Source: Orenia marismortui DSM 5156
Lineage (GTDB): Bacteria > Bacillota > Halanaerobiia > Halobacteroidales > Halobacteroidaceae
Assembly: GCF_000379025.1 (NCBI RefSeq)
Contig: NZ_KB900618.1
Span: 300,640 to 364,639 of the forward strand
DNA: 64,000 nucleotides
Reading direction: 5' to 3'
Shown here: piece by piece, positions 33,338 through 41,062 of the stretch
How positions within the stretch are numbered: position 1 is the first letter of the stretch
How the letters are laid out: every line of letters starts with the position of its first letter
Program-made: the position numbers and the translations under genes
The notes under the pieces: model-generated
Databases searched by the model: none
What the model saw: the letters and a program-made list of their open reading frames with translations, nothing else
What the model was told of the DNA's origin: nothing

Positions 33338-34144
33338 TCATCTCAATAATCTACGTGGTGGACGTCGTAAATAACGTTCTGTAAAGATGTTCTCAGAAAT
33401 ACCTAAATTATACTGAATATTACTAAATCGATTAATAGTATAAGCTCCAGTCTTTACATCTTCAGCTTTCATAGTCATAATAGTAGGATAACCTTCAATA
33501 TTCTCTACCTTTTCTGCTGTAATAACTCGATATAACTCTTCTTGTTGATTATAATATTCAGACCTAACTGGAATGAAGTTATCCTTATTAATCCACATCT
33601 TATAATAAGCAAATTCTACATTATTCTTATCCTTTGGTATCAATTTTAAAATATATTTTCCATTCTCTTCTCCAATTAGCATATGTTTATCATCAGTTAG
33701 ATTTCTACCAGAGATATCTTCATAGGTAAAGTGAGAACCCACAAAACTAGAACGCTTATCTGCAGCTGAAACTCTACGTACCAGATCTAAAGCAGGCAGA
33801 TACAACCATCTATTATCCTCTGTACTTGGCCTCTTATCTACCATAAAGACCATCTTTCTTACATCAGCTGGTTCTTTAAAATAGGCATAATATTTTTGTT
33901 GACCATTATCCTCAATATCCTTTCTTAACATAGTCAATCTTCTAACCCTTTTTCTCCCTTGAGCATCAACAATAGTCATCTCTACAGTGGCCTTGCCATC
34001 TTCACCTTGATAATAAGCTGCTGTATAAGTCTTGTTTACAATTTCTTCTACACTTAAATCTTTAGCTGAAACCCTTTCTTCACTCAGCACTAGACCTGTA
34101 AATAATGTTATGATCAATAATCCCCATGATATTTTTTTAAACAT
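33338..34144 (-). CDS. LolA-like outer-membrane lipoprotein-sorting protein
   Basis: 268 aa with an N-terminal signal peptide (FKKISWGLLIITLFTGLVLS) then DLSVEEIVNKTYTAAYYQGEDGKA, typical of LolA/LppX-fold periplasmic carriers. Conserved features include RKRVRRLTMLRK, WLYLPALDLVRRVSAADKRSSFVGSHFTYED and YRVITAEKVENIEGYPTIMTM. The half-open barrel binds acyl chains and could carry lipid between membranes. It ends with a basic RRPPRRLLR. First gene of the operon, 31 nt before the barrel gene; AGGAGGAG lies before the ATG. Upstream is a Fur-box promoter at ~540 nt. Confidence 0.8.
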   Translation of the reverse strand: MFKKISWGLLIITLFTGLVLSEERVSAKDLSVEEIVNKTYTAAYYQGEDGKATVEMTIVDAQGRKRVRRLTMLRKDIEDNGQQKYYAYFKEPADVRKMVFMVDKRPSTEDNRWLYLPALDLVRRVSAADKRSSFVGSHFTYEDISGRNLTDDKHMLIGEENGKYILKLIPKDKNNVEFAYYKMWINKDNFIPVRSEYYNQQEELYRVITAEKVENIEGYPTIMTMKAEDVKTGAYTINRFSNIQYNLGISENIFTERYLRRPPRRLLR

Positions 34145-34688
34145 TTTTTTCTCCTCCTCTATTCATTCATTTATTTATGTATGATATTTTTAAATTTAAC
34201 ATCAAAGTTTCATTATCCTAATATTACAAAAGTCTATTCCACCTTTTATCTCTCTTTTTTGCTAAGATTTTATTTATTAAAACTCCATAATATTTCACAC
34301 TCCTCCTTTCCTATAAGATTTACGATCTATTCCCGATTCAAACTTTTCATACAAAGATTAAAAGCGAAAATCTTTTCTATTAATTTAAAATGTCTTAAAG
34401 TATCTAATATTTACTGTCCTATATTAATATTAACATTTACTTATCACCATTAACTAACATATCAATTACACAATAGTTACAAATTCTTTTATCTGATGAG
34501 TTAAGCAGATATGATTAATTAACATAGTTCAATTTTTGCTTTGTTTAAACAATAATTTTTTACTCTAAAATTCTAAAATCAAAAGAAAAGACTATCCATG
34601 ATCTCTAAAAGACATAATTAGTTAATAAGAGCGTTTATATCCTTCTATCGTTATATCTAGATTAATGAATATATTTTTTAAAAAAATA
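34145..34688. other. long leader region of the lipid-export operon
   Basis: About 540 nt between the Fur-box promoter and the LolA-like gene, transcribed leftward. It includes an AAAGGAGGAG ribosome site (~34297-34308, minus strand) followed by a possible 24-codon frame starting GTG (KYYGVLINKILAKKRDKRWN). No recognised riboswitch. An 83-90 codon plus-strand frame here is K/I/F-rich without a ribosome site and is not called. Confidence 0.4.
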
Positions 34689-34703
34689 TGATAATGATTA
34701 TCA
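34689..34703. promoter_or_regulatory. Fur box
   Basis: TGATAATGATTATCA matches the classical 7-1-7 Fur motif (TGATAAT-N-ATTATCA) exactly. It sits just downstream of the -10 element of the leftward promoter 34715-34743, so iron-loaded Fur would block it. Confidence 0.8.
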
Positions 34704-34714
34704 TTTGTACTAAT

Positions 34715-34743
34715 AGTATACATAATAAAACCACTAATGTCAA
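34715..34743 (-). promoter_or_regulatory. sigma-A promoter of the lipid-export operon
   Basis: On the minus strand TTGACA (34738-34743), a 17-bp spacer and TATACT (34715-34720). Leftward transcription would run through the leader into the LolA-like gene. Confidence 0.75.
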
Positions 34744-34769
34744 TAAATAATTTTAATGATTTAAATCTT

Positions 34770-36021
34770 GAGAATTGCAATATAAAATGCACGTTTTTTT
34801 GTGAAACACTTATACCCCATATAATATAAACTTTTAAGCTACTTTTAATTTATTTTCAAAAACTTCATTCGAAGTTTTAAAATCAAACATCTTTCTTGGG
34901 TAGTTATTCATCCATTGTTGAATATTTTTAACCTCACTCGTACTAATATCTTTAAAACTGCTTCCTTTTGGCAAAAACCTTCTAATCATCTTATTTAAAT
35001 TTTCATTACTACCTCTTTGCCAAGAACAATAGGCATCAGCATAGTAATGATTAGTTCTTGGTATATTACTTCCTGTAAATGAAGTCTCTATTCCTTCATA
35101 ATCATAAAATTCCCGCCCGTTGTCTGTTGTTATCGTCTTAAATAACTCTCTAAACCTTCTTACACCTATTCTTCTTTCAATTCGATCTAATCCATTTATA
35201 ACTGCTTCTTGAGTCTTATTAGATATTTTTTCTATTATCTCTTTTCGACTATATCTTTCTGTTAAAACTAGTAAGAATGGCTCTCCTTTTCCTTTTTTAC
35301 CTTCTACTAAGTCCATTTCCCAATGACCTAACTCTGTTCTTTTATTAGCTTCCTCAGGTCTATCTGATATCCTTCTGCCATCTTTTCTCCTCTTAGTTGA
35401 TTCCTTTTCTTGTCTTTTAGTACCTTTAGATTTTTTATAATTACCATAGACTAACTCATCTCTATTTACCATCAAGATACCTTTGTCTATATAATTGTAT
35501 ATTGTTTTCCAATGTAGCTTAATTTCAAATCTTTCATCTTCCTGTATTTGATTAGCAATTACTTCTGGAGACCATTTATCTTGTTTTATTTTTCTTTCTA
35601 TAAATCTTGCTAACTCATGTTCCTTAGCTATTTTTATCTTAGTTCCTTTAGCTGTAGCATTTTTATCATAGACTTTTTGCGCTATTTCAGCATCATATTC
35701 TATTCTTGTCGTATAATCAGAATTTAATAATTTTAATTCACCTTTCTTAAGCTCTCTACTTATTGTTGTTCTATGTTTTCCTAACTCTTTTGCGATCTCC
35801 TTATCTTTCTTACCTTGAATATTATATAAATGCTCTATTATTTTCCTATCTTCCAAAGTTAGGTGTTTTCCTTTTTTACTTTTTCTGTTATAATTATTTT
35901 GACACATATTTTAATACCTCACTTTATGTTATTTGTGGTTATTTAACATTATATATGAGGTATTTCTATGTGTCACTTTTTATTTTTTGATCTACCTGTG
36001 CATTTAATTATACAATGCTCC
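34770..36021. mobile_element. IS30-family insertion sequence
   Basis: A 1252-bp element with imperfect ~23-24 bp terminal inverted repeats (both ends share TTG and AAATGCAC), carrying one transposase gene. It is flanked by a 15-bp direct repeat AATGATTTAAATCTT (34755-34769 and 36022-36036) whose core GATTTAAATC is palindromic. Confidence 0.75.
34834..35907 (-). CDS. IS30-family transposase
   Basis: 357 aa. An N-terminal HTH (HLTLEDRKIIEHLYNIQGKK, then EIAKELGKHRTTISRELK) is followed by the DDE integrase core: HWEMDLVEG, TTDNGREF, and WQRGSNENLNKMIRRFLPKG, which supply Asp, Asp and Glu. The frame is intact, so the element may be active. It differs strongly from the other IS30 transposase at 46926, so they are separate lineages. 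The IS lies upstream of the Fur-box promoter without interrupting a visible gene. Confidence 0.93.
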   Translation of the reverse strand: MCQNNYNRKSKKGKHLTLEDRKIIEHLYNIQGKKDKEIAKELGKHRTTISRELKKGELKLLNSDYTTRIEYDAEIAQKVYDKNATAKGTKIKIAKEHELARFIERKIKQDKWSPEVIANQIQEDERFEIKLHWKTIYNYIDKGILMVNRDELVYGNYKKSKGTKRQEKESTKRRKDGRRISDRPEEANKRTELGHWEMDLVEGKKGKGEPFLLVLTERYSRKEIIEKISNKTQEAVINGLDRIERRIGVRRFRELFKTITTDNGREFYDYEGIETSFTGSNIPRTNHYYADAYCSWQRGSNENLNKMIRRFLPKGSSFKDISTSEVKNIQQWMNNYPRKMFDFKTSNEVFENKLKVA

Positions 36022-36089
36022 AATGATTTAAATCTTAATACTAATCACTGTTACAATATCTAAATCACAATAGGATTTCAGATATGTAT

Positions 36090-36123
36090 CTTAGCCTATT
36101 GTTTATATAAACAATAGGCTAAG
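36090..36123. terminator. palindrome downstream of the SHOCT gene
   Basis: A perfect 34-bp palindrome with arm CTTAGCCTATTGTTTAT, 88 nt past the SHOCT stop. No clear U-run, so a terminator or an IS30 target relic. Confidence 0.45.
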
Positions 36124-36210
36124 TATAAATTTAATATTCTAATTATATTAATATACCTTATTGTGTTATTCATAAATAAAAAACAAACTTTCAACTATAT
36201 AACCTACAAA

Positions 36211-36462
36211 TTAACTCTTTATTTCCTCTTTAATCTCTTGAAACTCCTCTTTACTAATCTCTCCTTTTGCATATCTCTTTTTTGCAATCTCCAAAGGATC
36301 CTCTTTTACATCTCTTCTATAAGTTTCAACTCTATTTGTAGACTTATTAGAATTTCTTAAAAAATAGATTACTATAGCAATTATTGCTATCCAAAATATC
36401 CCCATCATTAACATTCCACCTCCAAAAAAACCTCTCATTCCATAACCCCAGCCATGCATCAT
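36211..36462 (-). CDS. small membrane protein with SHOCT domain
   Basis: 83 aa: a Met/Gly/His-rich start (MMHGWGYGMRGFFGGGMLMM), one membrane helix, then a C-terminal SHOCT motif (DPLEIAKKRYAKGEISKEEF). SHOCT helps oligomerisation and small membrane-anchored versions are common. The Met/His-rich head, shared in style with the preceding Spy-like protein, suggests metal binding. It lies 70 nt downstream of that gene, probably in the same operon. Confidence 0.8.
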   Translation of the reverse strand: MMHGWGYGMRGFFGGGMLMMGIFWIAIIAIVIYFLRNSNKSTNRVETYRRDVKEDPLEIAKKRYAKGEISKEEFQEIKEEIKS

Positions 36463-36486
36463 AATCTATCACTCCCTTTAGAAAAT

Positions 36487-36516
36487 AAATTAGAGGTTTA
36501 ATTAAACCCCTAATTT
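36487..36516 (-). terminator. hairpin between Spy-like and SHOCT genes
   Basis: AAATTAGAGGTTTAA pairs with TTAAACCCCTAATTT with one mismatch. Located in the 70-nt intergenic space; may attenuate SHOCT expression. Confidence 0.4.
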
Positions 36517-36532
36517 ATTAATTATTTTTTTA

Positions 36533-37072
36533 TTACCATCCCATCATACCATTATTACCATGCATCATATGACCGCCCATCATACCACGACCACCCATAT
36601 GACCTCTAAATCCTCTTCCACCCATCATGCCAAATCCATTCATCATACCAAAGCCCATCATTCCATAATCCTCTATAAGATCTAACTGTTCATTAGTTAA
36701 TATATCTCTCATCTCTAAACGCATCTCTGTCATTAAAATAGACATCTGATTTCTAAGCTGATTAACCTCTGCTTGTAATTCTAATATCTCATTACGCTTA
36801 GCATCTTTATCAAAATATAGATCTCTCAAATCTCTTCCTTTATCCCCTAAGTCATCCATTAAATCATCCATTTGATCATAATATTTATCTTGTAACTCTT
36901 CGATCTTATCCTCTTGTTCCCTTGATAGATTTAAGTCATCATGATAATTATTATTTCTATAAGTATTTCTAGGCCCTTGATTAAATCCATTTCCTCCACC
37001 ATGGGCAAAAGCATAGACTGAAATTCCCAATACCATCGTCATCACTAATACAAAGCTTAAACTTCTTCTCAT
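36533..37072 (-). CDS. Spy/CpxP-like periplasmic protein with Met/His-rich tail
   Basis: 179 aa. A signal peptide (MRRSLSFVLVMTMVLGISVY then AFA) is followed by a helical segment (LNLSREQEDKIEELQDKYYD ... LTNEQLDLIEDYGMM) typical of Spy/CpxP LTxxQ hairpins. The tail has MMNGFGMMGG, GHMGGRGMMGGHMMHG, a likely copper or other soft-metal site. Spy proteins are periplasmic chaperones induced by envelope or metal stress. ATG 37072 is chosen because GGAGGAGAT lies before it. Promoter with phased repeats at 37159-37206. Confidence 0.8.
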   Translation of the reverse strand: MRRSLSFVLVMTMVLGISVYAFAHGGGNGFNQGPRNTYRNNNYHDDLNLSREQEDKIEELQDKYYDQMDDLMDDLGDKGRDLRDLYFDKDAKRNEILELQAEVNQLRNQMSILMTEMRLEMRDILTNEQLDLIEDYGMMGFGMMNGFGMMGGRGFRGHMGGRGMMGGHMMHGNNGMMGW

Positions 37073-37158
37073 ATTTATCTCCTCCTTATTTTTTAGCGAA
37101 TATTTAACATTAAAAAGTAACTGTTTACTTGTTAATGTTCCCTTCACTCTTTAATCAT

Positions 37159-37206
37159 ATTATAGACTACAAATATTAAGAAAGTATTAAGAAAATATCA
37201 AGATTA
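37159..37206 (-). promoter_or_regulatory. promoter with three 11-bp operator repeats (Spy-like gene)
   Basis: TATAAT (37159-37164, minus strand) with TATTAAGAAAG, TATTAAGAAAA and TATCAAGATTA in tandem at 37174-37206. An 11-bp period occupying the -35 region is typical of activation by OmpR/PhoB-type response regulators. A copy with the same geometry lies at 40960-40996. Confidence 0.6.
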
Positions 37207-37349
37207 TTTAAAGCTTTTAAAAATATAACCATATTAAAGAGTATTTCTTAAGAAATTTAATTTTAATTTATAAACGATCAAATTTTAAACCAATTAATAC
37301 AAATGATCAATTTTAAATTATTTTCTACTAATGATATAGCAATCCAACC

Positions 37350-37690
37350 TTAAAGTGAAATAAAAATAAACTAAAAACTTTGAAAACACGAATGGTCACA
37401 CGCCCTGAAGAAGGACCTTAGAAATTAAAATCCCGCGAAGGGTTGTGTTTTTAAACCTGAAGAATTTATTTTATTTTCTAAGGAAGTACTCTTGGAGTAA
37501 ATCCATCACTGGCTAATTCTCTAGCTCTTTAAAAAAGACCATTAGCAATAAATTTGCTACTAGCCAATAGCCGCTAGCTAAGTACTATTCGTGTTCATTC
37601 CCATCCCAAGAGTATTTCCTCGGAAAAATCATCCTCGGGGCATGGTAAAAATAAGGTTTTAATTTACTTTAGAGTTGTTTCTCTATATGT
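37350..37690. repeat. mosaic intergenic repeat, copy G
   Basis: Large inverted-repeat module. The left end has AACACGAATGGTCACACGCCC and AATCCCGCGAAGGGTTGTG; the right end, inverted, has ATTCGTGTTCATTCCCATCC and CCCAAGAGTATTTCCTCGG. GAAGTACTCTTGGAGT near the left matches copy H (19615-19730). The middle holds TAGC-type filler (GCTACTAGCCAATAGCCGC) as in copy F. The gap has no gene. Confidence 0.6.
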
Positions 37691-37902
37691 CTTAAACCAG
37701 AAAGAATATTAACCTGAATAAACAGGTTAATTATAGCATCTGTAAATTAATCTAATCATTTTTGCTCATTTATAATTTCAATGATATTAGGTGAATTGAA
37801 GTCAAAAAAGTTTTAAATCTCAATTAATAGTATCTAGAATATAATAAATTGTGAATAAATTCAAAACTTATTTCAATTAATTTGACAATCTAACATAAAT
37901 AA

Positions 37903-37926
37903 AAAGACCTCCATCATGGAAGCCTT
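37903..37926 (-). terminator. terminator of the 149-aa membrane protein gene
   Basis: AAGACCTCCAT/ATGGAAGCCTT imperfect hairpin followed by TTTATTTATG on the minus strand. Confidence 0.5.
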
Positions 37927-37937
37927 ATACTTATCTA

Positions 37938-38387
37938 TTAATTAGAAAAAACCCTTTTTAAAAGATATCTTGCAATTATAAATCCTAGTGGCAAAAGTAC
38001 TAATAATTGAATTACAGGTAATAAACCTATGTTAGTTGCAGGAAATAAAGGCATGTCAATGCTATAGCCCCAACGATTATTATATAAGGCATGAACTTCA
38101 AAGAAGAAGCTAACAAATAAAGCATATAAAATACTTATAACAATATCTTTCCTCTCCCACCTCTTCATAAGCCAATTCTTATCATTATTTACAAAGGATA
38201 ATAACAGAAATAATACCAAAGCAATATTAACATCACCAATAGTAGCACTAACCATTAATTCTGTATGCTCAAAAGAACTCTGCCCCTCCATTGTATAAAA
38301 GATACCACATTGTACATATTCCCAAATCCCATGTAAAATCAATTGTACAATAGCTACTATAACTAAATTTTTAGCAAATTTTTTCAT
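37938..38387 (-). CDS. hypothetical four-helix membrane protein
   Basis: 149 aa with four predicted membrane segments. Distinctive residues are HGIWEYVQCGIFY in helix 1, a buried GDVNIA in helix 2, EVHALYNNRWGYS before PLFPATNIGLLPVIQLL. I do not recognise the family. AGGGAGG precedes the ATG. It is followed 130 nt upstream on the same strand by the methyltransferase gene, so the two may be cotranscribed within the metal-response cluster. Confidence 0.6.
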   Translation of the reverse strand: MKKFAKNLVIVAIVQLILHGIWEYVQCGIFYTMEGQSSFEHTELMVSATIGDVNIALVLFLLLSFVNNDKNWLMKRWERKDIVISILYALFVSFFFEVHALYNNRWGYSIDMPLFPATNIGLLPVIQLLVLLPLGFIIARYLLKRVFSN

Positions 38388-38516
38388 ATCTTCCTCCCTA
38401 CGATAAAATAATTAACCTTCATATATAAGTTATAGAAAGATATACTTAATACCTTTATGAACATATTCCAAAATAAGCTATAATTTTTTATAATTAATAT
38501 ACAACTCCTAACTAAT

Positions 38517-39155
38517 TTAAGGACACAGAATTAACTCTTTAACTACATCCAATAATAAATTCTCCTCCTTAATAATTTCTAACCCTGCCTTATTTATATT
38601 TTTTATAGTCTCACGATTAATATTTGCTCCCCAAGTTAATAAACTAATCCAATTCATACTATCCATCAGATATCCTAAAGGCTCTTTTTGACTACGCATA
38701 TGCTCTAACATTAGAATCCTACCATTATCTTTACAGACTCTTTTTAACTCCTTTAAACCCTGTACTGGGGCAGGTACAGAACAGAAAACACAACTAGTCA
38801 CGATTATATCAAAATAATTGTCTGGAAAGTCTAACTGCTGTATATCCATCTCTTGTAACTTAATCTCAACATTTAATTCTTCTGCTCGTTTTTTAGCCTC
38901 TGCTAACATTTTATCACTAAAATCTACACCGTAGACTTCAATATCTTCAGGATAATAGGGAATATTTTTGCCAGTACCAATCCCTGCTTCTAATAACCTA
39001 ACCCCTTCTTTTTCTTTGGCTATAGCTTCAACTTGTTGCCATAATTTTTGACGCCAATCTCCCATTCTTCCTTTTTCCATCATTGCTTCTAACTTATCAT
39101 AAATTGGTGCAATCCGATTATATCTATGTTTGATTTTATCTGTTTTTTTAGACAT
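38517..39155 (-). CDS. class I SAM-dependent methyltransferase (UbiE-like)
   Basis: 212 aa. Motif I LLEAGIGTGKN (~55-65), acidic end of strand 2 YGVDFSDKM, and post-motifs FDIIVTSCVFCSVPAPVQGL and GRILMLEHMRS identify a Rossmann methyltransferase of the UbiE/COQ5-like or phospholipid N-methyltransferase group. The substrate is not clear; arsenite methyltransferases have extra conserved Cys not seen here. AAAGGAGG before the ATG. It follows the permease gene by about 140 nt and its terminator, in a metal/envelope cluster. Confidence 0.85.
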   Translation of the reverse strand: MSKKTDKIKHRYNRIAPIYDKLEAMMEKGRMGDWRQKLWQQVEAIAKEKEGVRLLEAGIGTGKNIPYYPEDIEVYGVDFSDKMLAEAKKRAEELNVEIKLQEMDIQQLDFPDNYFDIIVTSCVFCSVPAPVQGLKELKRVCKDNGRILMLEHMRSQKEPLGYLMDSMNWISLLTWGANINRETIKNINKAGLEIIKEENLLLDVVKELILCP

Positions 39156-39244
39156 AACTAATCTTCCTCCTTTAAAGGTATCCTTATTTATAGTTTGCAG
39201 AATTCAATTTCATTATTAACTCTAATCACCTATATAATAAAGAA

Positions 39245-39283
39245 ATCCTCAGCTGATTATTCATAATAGTATCAGCTAAGGAT
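39245..39283 (-). terminator. intrinsic terminator of the permease gene
   Basis: ATCCTCAGCTGAT and ATCAGCTAAGGAT pair with one mismatch; TTTCTTTATT follows on the minus strand. Confidence 0.65.
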
Positions 39284-39296
39284 GATTATAAATTTA

Positions 39297-40529
39297 TTAA
39301 ATTGCGATATAAGAGGCCAAGCCTCCTATTAAAATTAGAATAAATGCTTTAGTAAATAGACCTTTAATATCTAAACTATTATTTTCTTCTCCATGGTCCA
39401 TATCTCCATGACTATTTTTCTCCTTCAGCTGTTTTTTATAAAGATAAATCAAAGCTCCTGCTAAAGCTACAAATAAAATATTCATCCAGAAAGTATAATC
39501 TATCTTAAATTGAGTCATTTCAGTAATTACCTTATTACTATCTGGAACAATCCCAATCACAGAAAATATCCCATTTAGAATTAATGCAGTTAGAATAATA
39601 CTTAAATACATAATTCCAGCTATATAAAAAGCTATCTTCTTACCATAATACTTAGCATTGACTGCAACTAAAGGCGGTACCATCAAATCAGAATAGATAA
39701 AGCCCATAATTCCAGCAAAAAATACCCCGTTAGCATTTAAGACTGTTGCCAGTGGAATATTTCCCATAGAACCAATAAAGGTCAATGCTGCTACAAAGGG
39801 AGCTACTAAAGCATTCTCAATGGCAATTACCCAAGATGGTAATAAATTAGTATAGTCCATTAAAAATATTTTAGACCAGATATCATCCGGGATAAACACA
39901 GCTACAAAACCAGCAATAGTAAATCCAATTAATATCTCTTGCCAGACCATCTTCCACTCCATCACAAAGTTCTTAGCAACTAAATTCCAACCTTCTTTAC
40001 TGGTGATTCTTTTCTTCCAATCAAAATCATCCTCTGCTAAATCTGTCTCACGATCTACCTTCCTTTTAGCAGCTTCAATTAAACTACCAGGATAAGTAAG
40101 CTTAATTAAGATACTACTAATTGCTATTAAAAGAAATCCACCAATAATCTCGGCAGCTAAAAACTCCCATCCTAAAAAGATTAAGATTAAAATTCCCAAC
40201 TCTATTACCAAATTAGTTGAGGCAAACATAAAAGCTACTACAGTAATAAAATGAGCCCCTTTCTGAAGTAATGCTCGTGCTGCTGACAAGGCTGCAAAAG
40301 AACAAGATGATGAAACACCACCAAAGATAGTAGATAGTGAGATACTTTTAAAATTAGCTTCACCCATATATTTAGTTAACTTCTTCTTAGGAACAAAGCT
40401 TTGAATCATACTACTGATAAAATAACCCAAGATAAAAGCCCACCCAGCCTTCCAGAAGAAACCAAATGCAGTTATAGTTGCTTTTCCATAAAGCTTCCAA
40501 AAGTTATTAATAAGTATCTCCTCCTTCAT
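39297..40529 (-). CDS. DUF318/ArsP-type permease
   Basis: 410 aa, about ten membrane helices in two groups. The family's cysteine motif (FGGVSSSCSFAALSAARALL) and the repeated GSMGNIPLATVLNANGVFFAG are both present. The C-terminal loop is His/Asp-rich (SHGDMDHGEE). UPF0718/DUF318 permeases include organoarsenical and selenite or metal-related exporters; the substrate is unknown. The ATG at 40529 has no ribosome site. A strong AAGGAGG at 40518-40525 points to ATT at 40511-40509 (codon 7), 8 nt downstream, as a likely alternative start. Confidence 0.82.
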   Translation of the reverse strand: MKEEILINNFWKLYGKATITAFGFFWKAGWAFILGYFISSMIQSFVPKKKLTKYMGEANFKSISLSTIFGGVSSSCSFAALSAARALLQKGAHFITVVAFMFASTNLVIELGILILIFLGWEFLAAEIIGGFLLIAISSILIKLTYPGSLIEAAKRKVDRETDLAEDDFDWKKRITSKEGWNLVAKNFVMEWKMVWQEILIGFTIAGFVAVFIPDDIWSKIFLMDYTNLLPSWVIAIENALVAPFVAALTFIGSMGNIPLATVLNANGVFFAGIMGFIYSDLMVPPLVAVNAKYYGKKIAFYIAGIMYLSIILTALILNGIFSVIGIVPDSNKVITEMTQFKIDYTFWMNILFVALAGALIYLYKKQLKEKNSHGDMDHGEENNSLDIKGLFTKAFILILIGGLASYIAI

Positions 40530-40719
40530 CTAGTAAAATAAGTAGTAATAGTTACTATTATAATATTTGAAGAAAGAGATAATTTTTCCTGCAAAGAAAT
40601 AAAAGCTTATACCTCAAATTCTTTAATATTATCTTCTAAATTCTGAGCAAATTTTATTAACTTTCTGTTAACCTCCTTATTAAAATAATGTAATTATTAT
40701 TGACTTATTTGTTAGGGGT

Positions 40720-40872
40720 ATGTCAGATTTAACTACTAGAAAAAGAATTACCACTACTTTAGATAAAGGTTTAATTGATAAATTAGATAATCTTTCTAAA
40801 GAAACTAGAATACCTAAATCAAAATTATTTGATGAAGCTATTAAGGATTTACTTAAAAAACATAAAAAATAA
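40720..40872 (+). CDS. ribbon-helix-helix (CopG/Arc-type) small DNA-binding protein
   Basis: 50 aa: MSDLTTRKRITTTLDKGLID then KLDNLSKETRIPKSKLFDEA, ending KKHKK. The beta strand KRITTTLD and the two helices with the SKETRIPKSKLFDEA turn are diagnostic of RHH regulators. Weak ribosome site (AGGGG too close to the ATG). It faces opposite to its neighbours and lies between the promoter at 40960 and the permease gene. A GC-rich structured tail follows at once (40873-40933), suggesting a mobile-element remnant or an inserted module. Confidence 0.7.
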   Translation: MSDLTTRKRITTTLDKGLIDKLDNLSKETRIPKSKLFDEAIKDLLKKHKK

Positions 40873-40933
40873 GGTCAAGACCGTCCACTCTTACCACAGG
40901 GCAAGCCACAGTGCTTTGCGACTGGACTTTAAC
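40873..40933. other. GC-rich structured segment after the RHH gene
   Basis: Contains GTCCACTC ... GACTGGAC (8 bp, one mismatch) around GCAAGC-CACAGT-GCTTTGC. The region is far more GC-rich than its surroundings. It may be an RNA or the end of an IS200/IS605-like element. No match to a named RNA family is recognised. Confidence 0.4.
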
Positions 40934-40959
40934 TTCTATCACTCTCAACTATTGAGTAT

Positions 40960-40996
40960 ATTATAAAAACTAAATATTAAGAAAGTATCAAGATTA
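40960..40996 (-). promoter_or_regulatory. promoter with 11-bp operator repeats (permease gene)
   Basis: TATAAT (40960-40965, minus strand), a 9-bp gap, then TATTAAGAAAG and TATCAAGATTA at 40975-40996. The 9-bp gap and 11-bp period equal those of the Spy promoter, so both are probably controlled by the same regulator. The permease start is ~430 nt downstream. Confidence 0.55.
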
Positions 40997-41062
40997 TTTA
41001 AATCTTTTAAAAATAAAAAAAGAGCAGACTGAAATAGCCTACTCTTCTCTATAATAACATAA

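Noticed and set aside
34181-34453. 90-codon plus-strand frame in the leader of the lipid-export operon
   Set aside because: No ribosome site, composition rich in Phe/Leu/Ile/Tyr, antisense to the probable leader transcript.
36163-36360. 65-codon plus-strand frame opposite the SHOCT gene
   Set aside because: Antisense to a well-supported gene, no ribosome site, hydrophobic random composition.
40589-40660. Minus-strand frame reading KLIKFAQNLEDNIKEFEV after an AAGGAGG site
   Set aside because: Protein-like, but only ~20 codons and no start codon, standard or near-cognate, at useful spacing; possibly a remnant.
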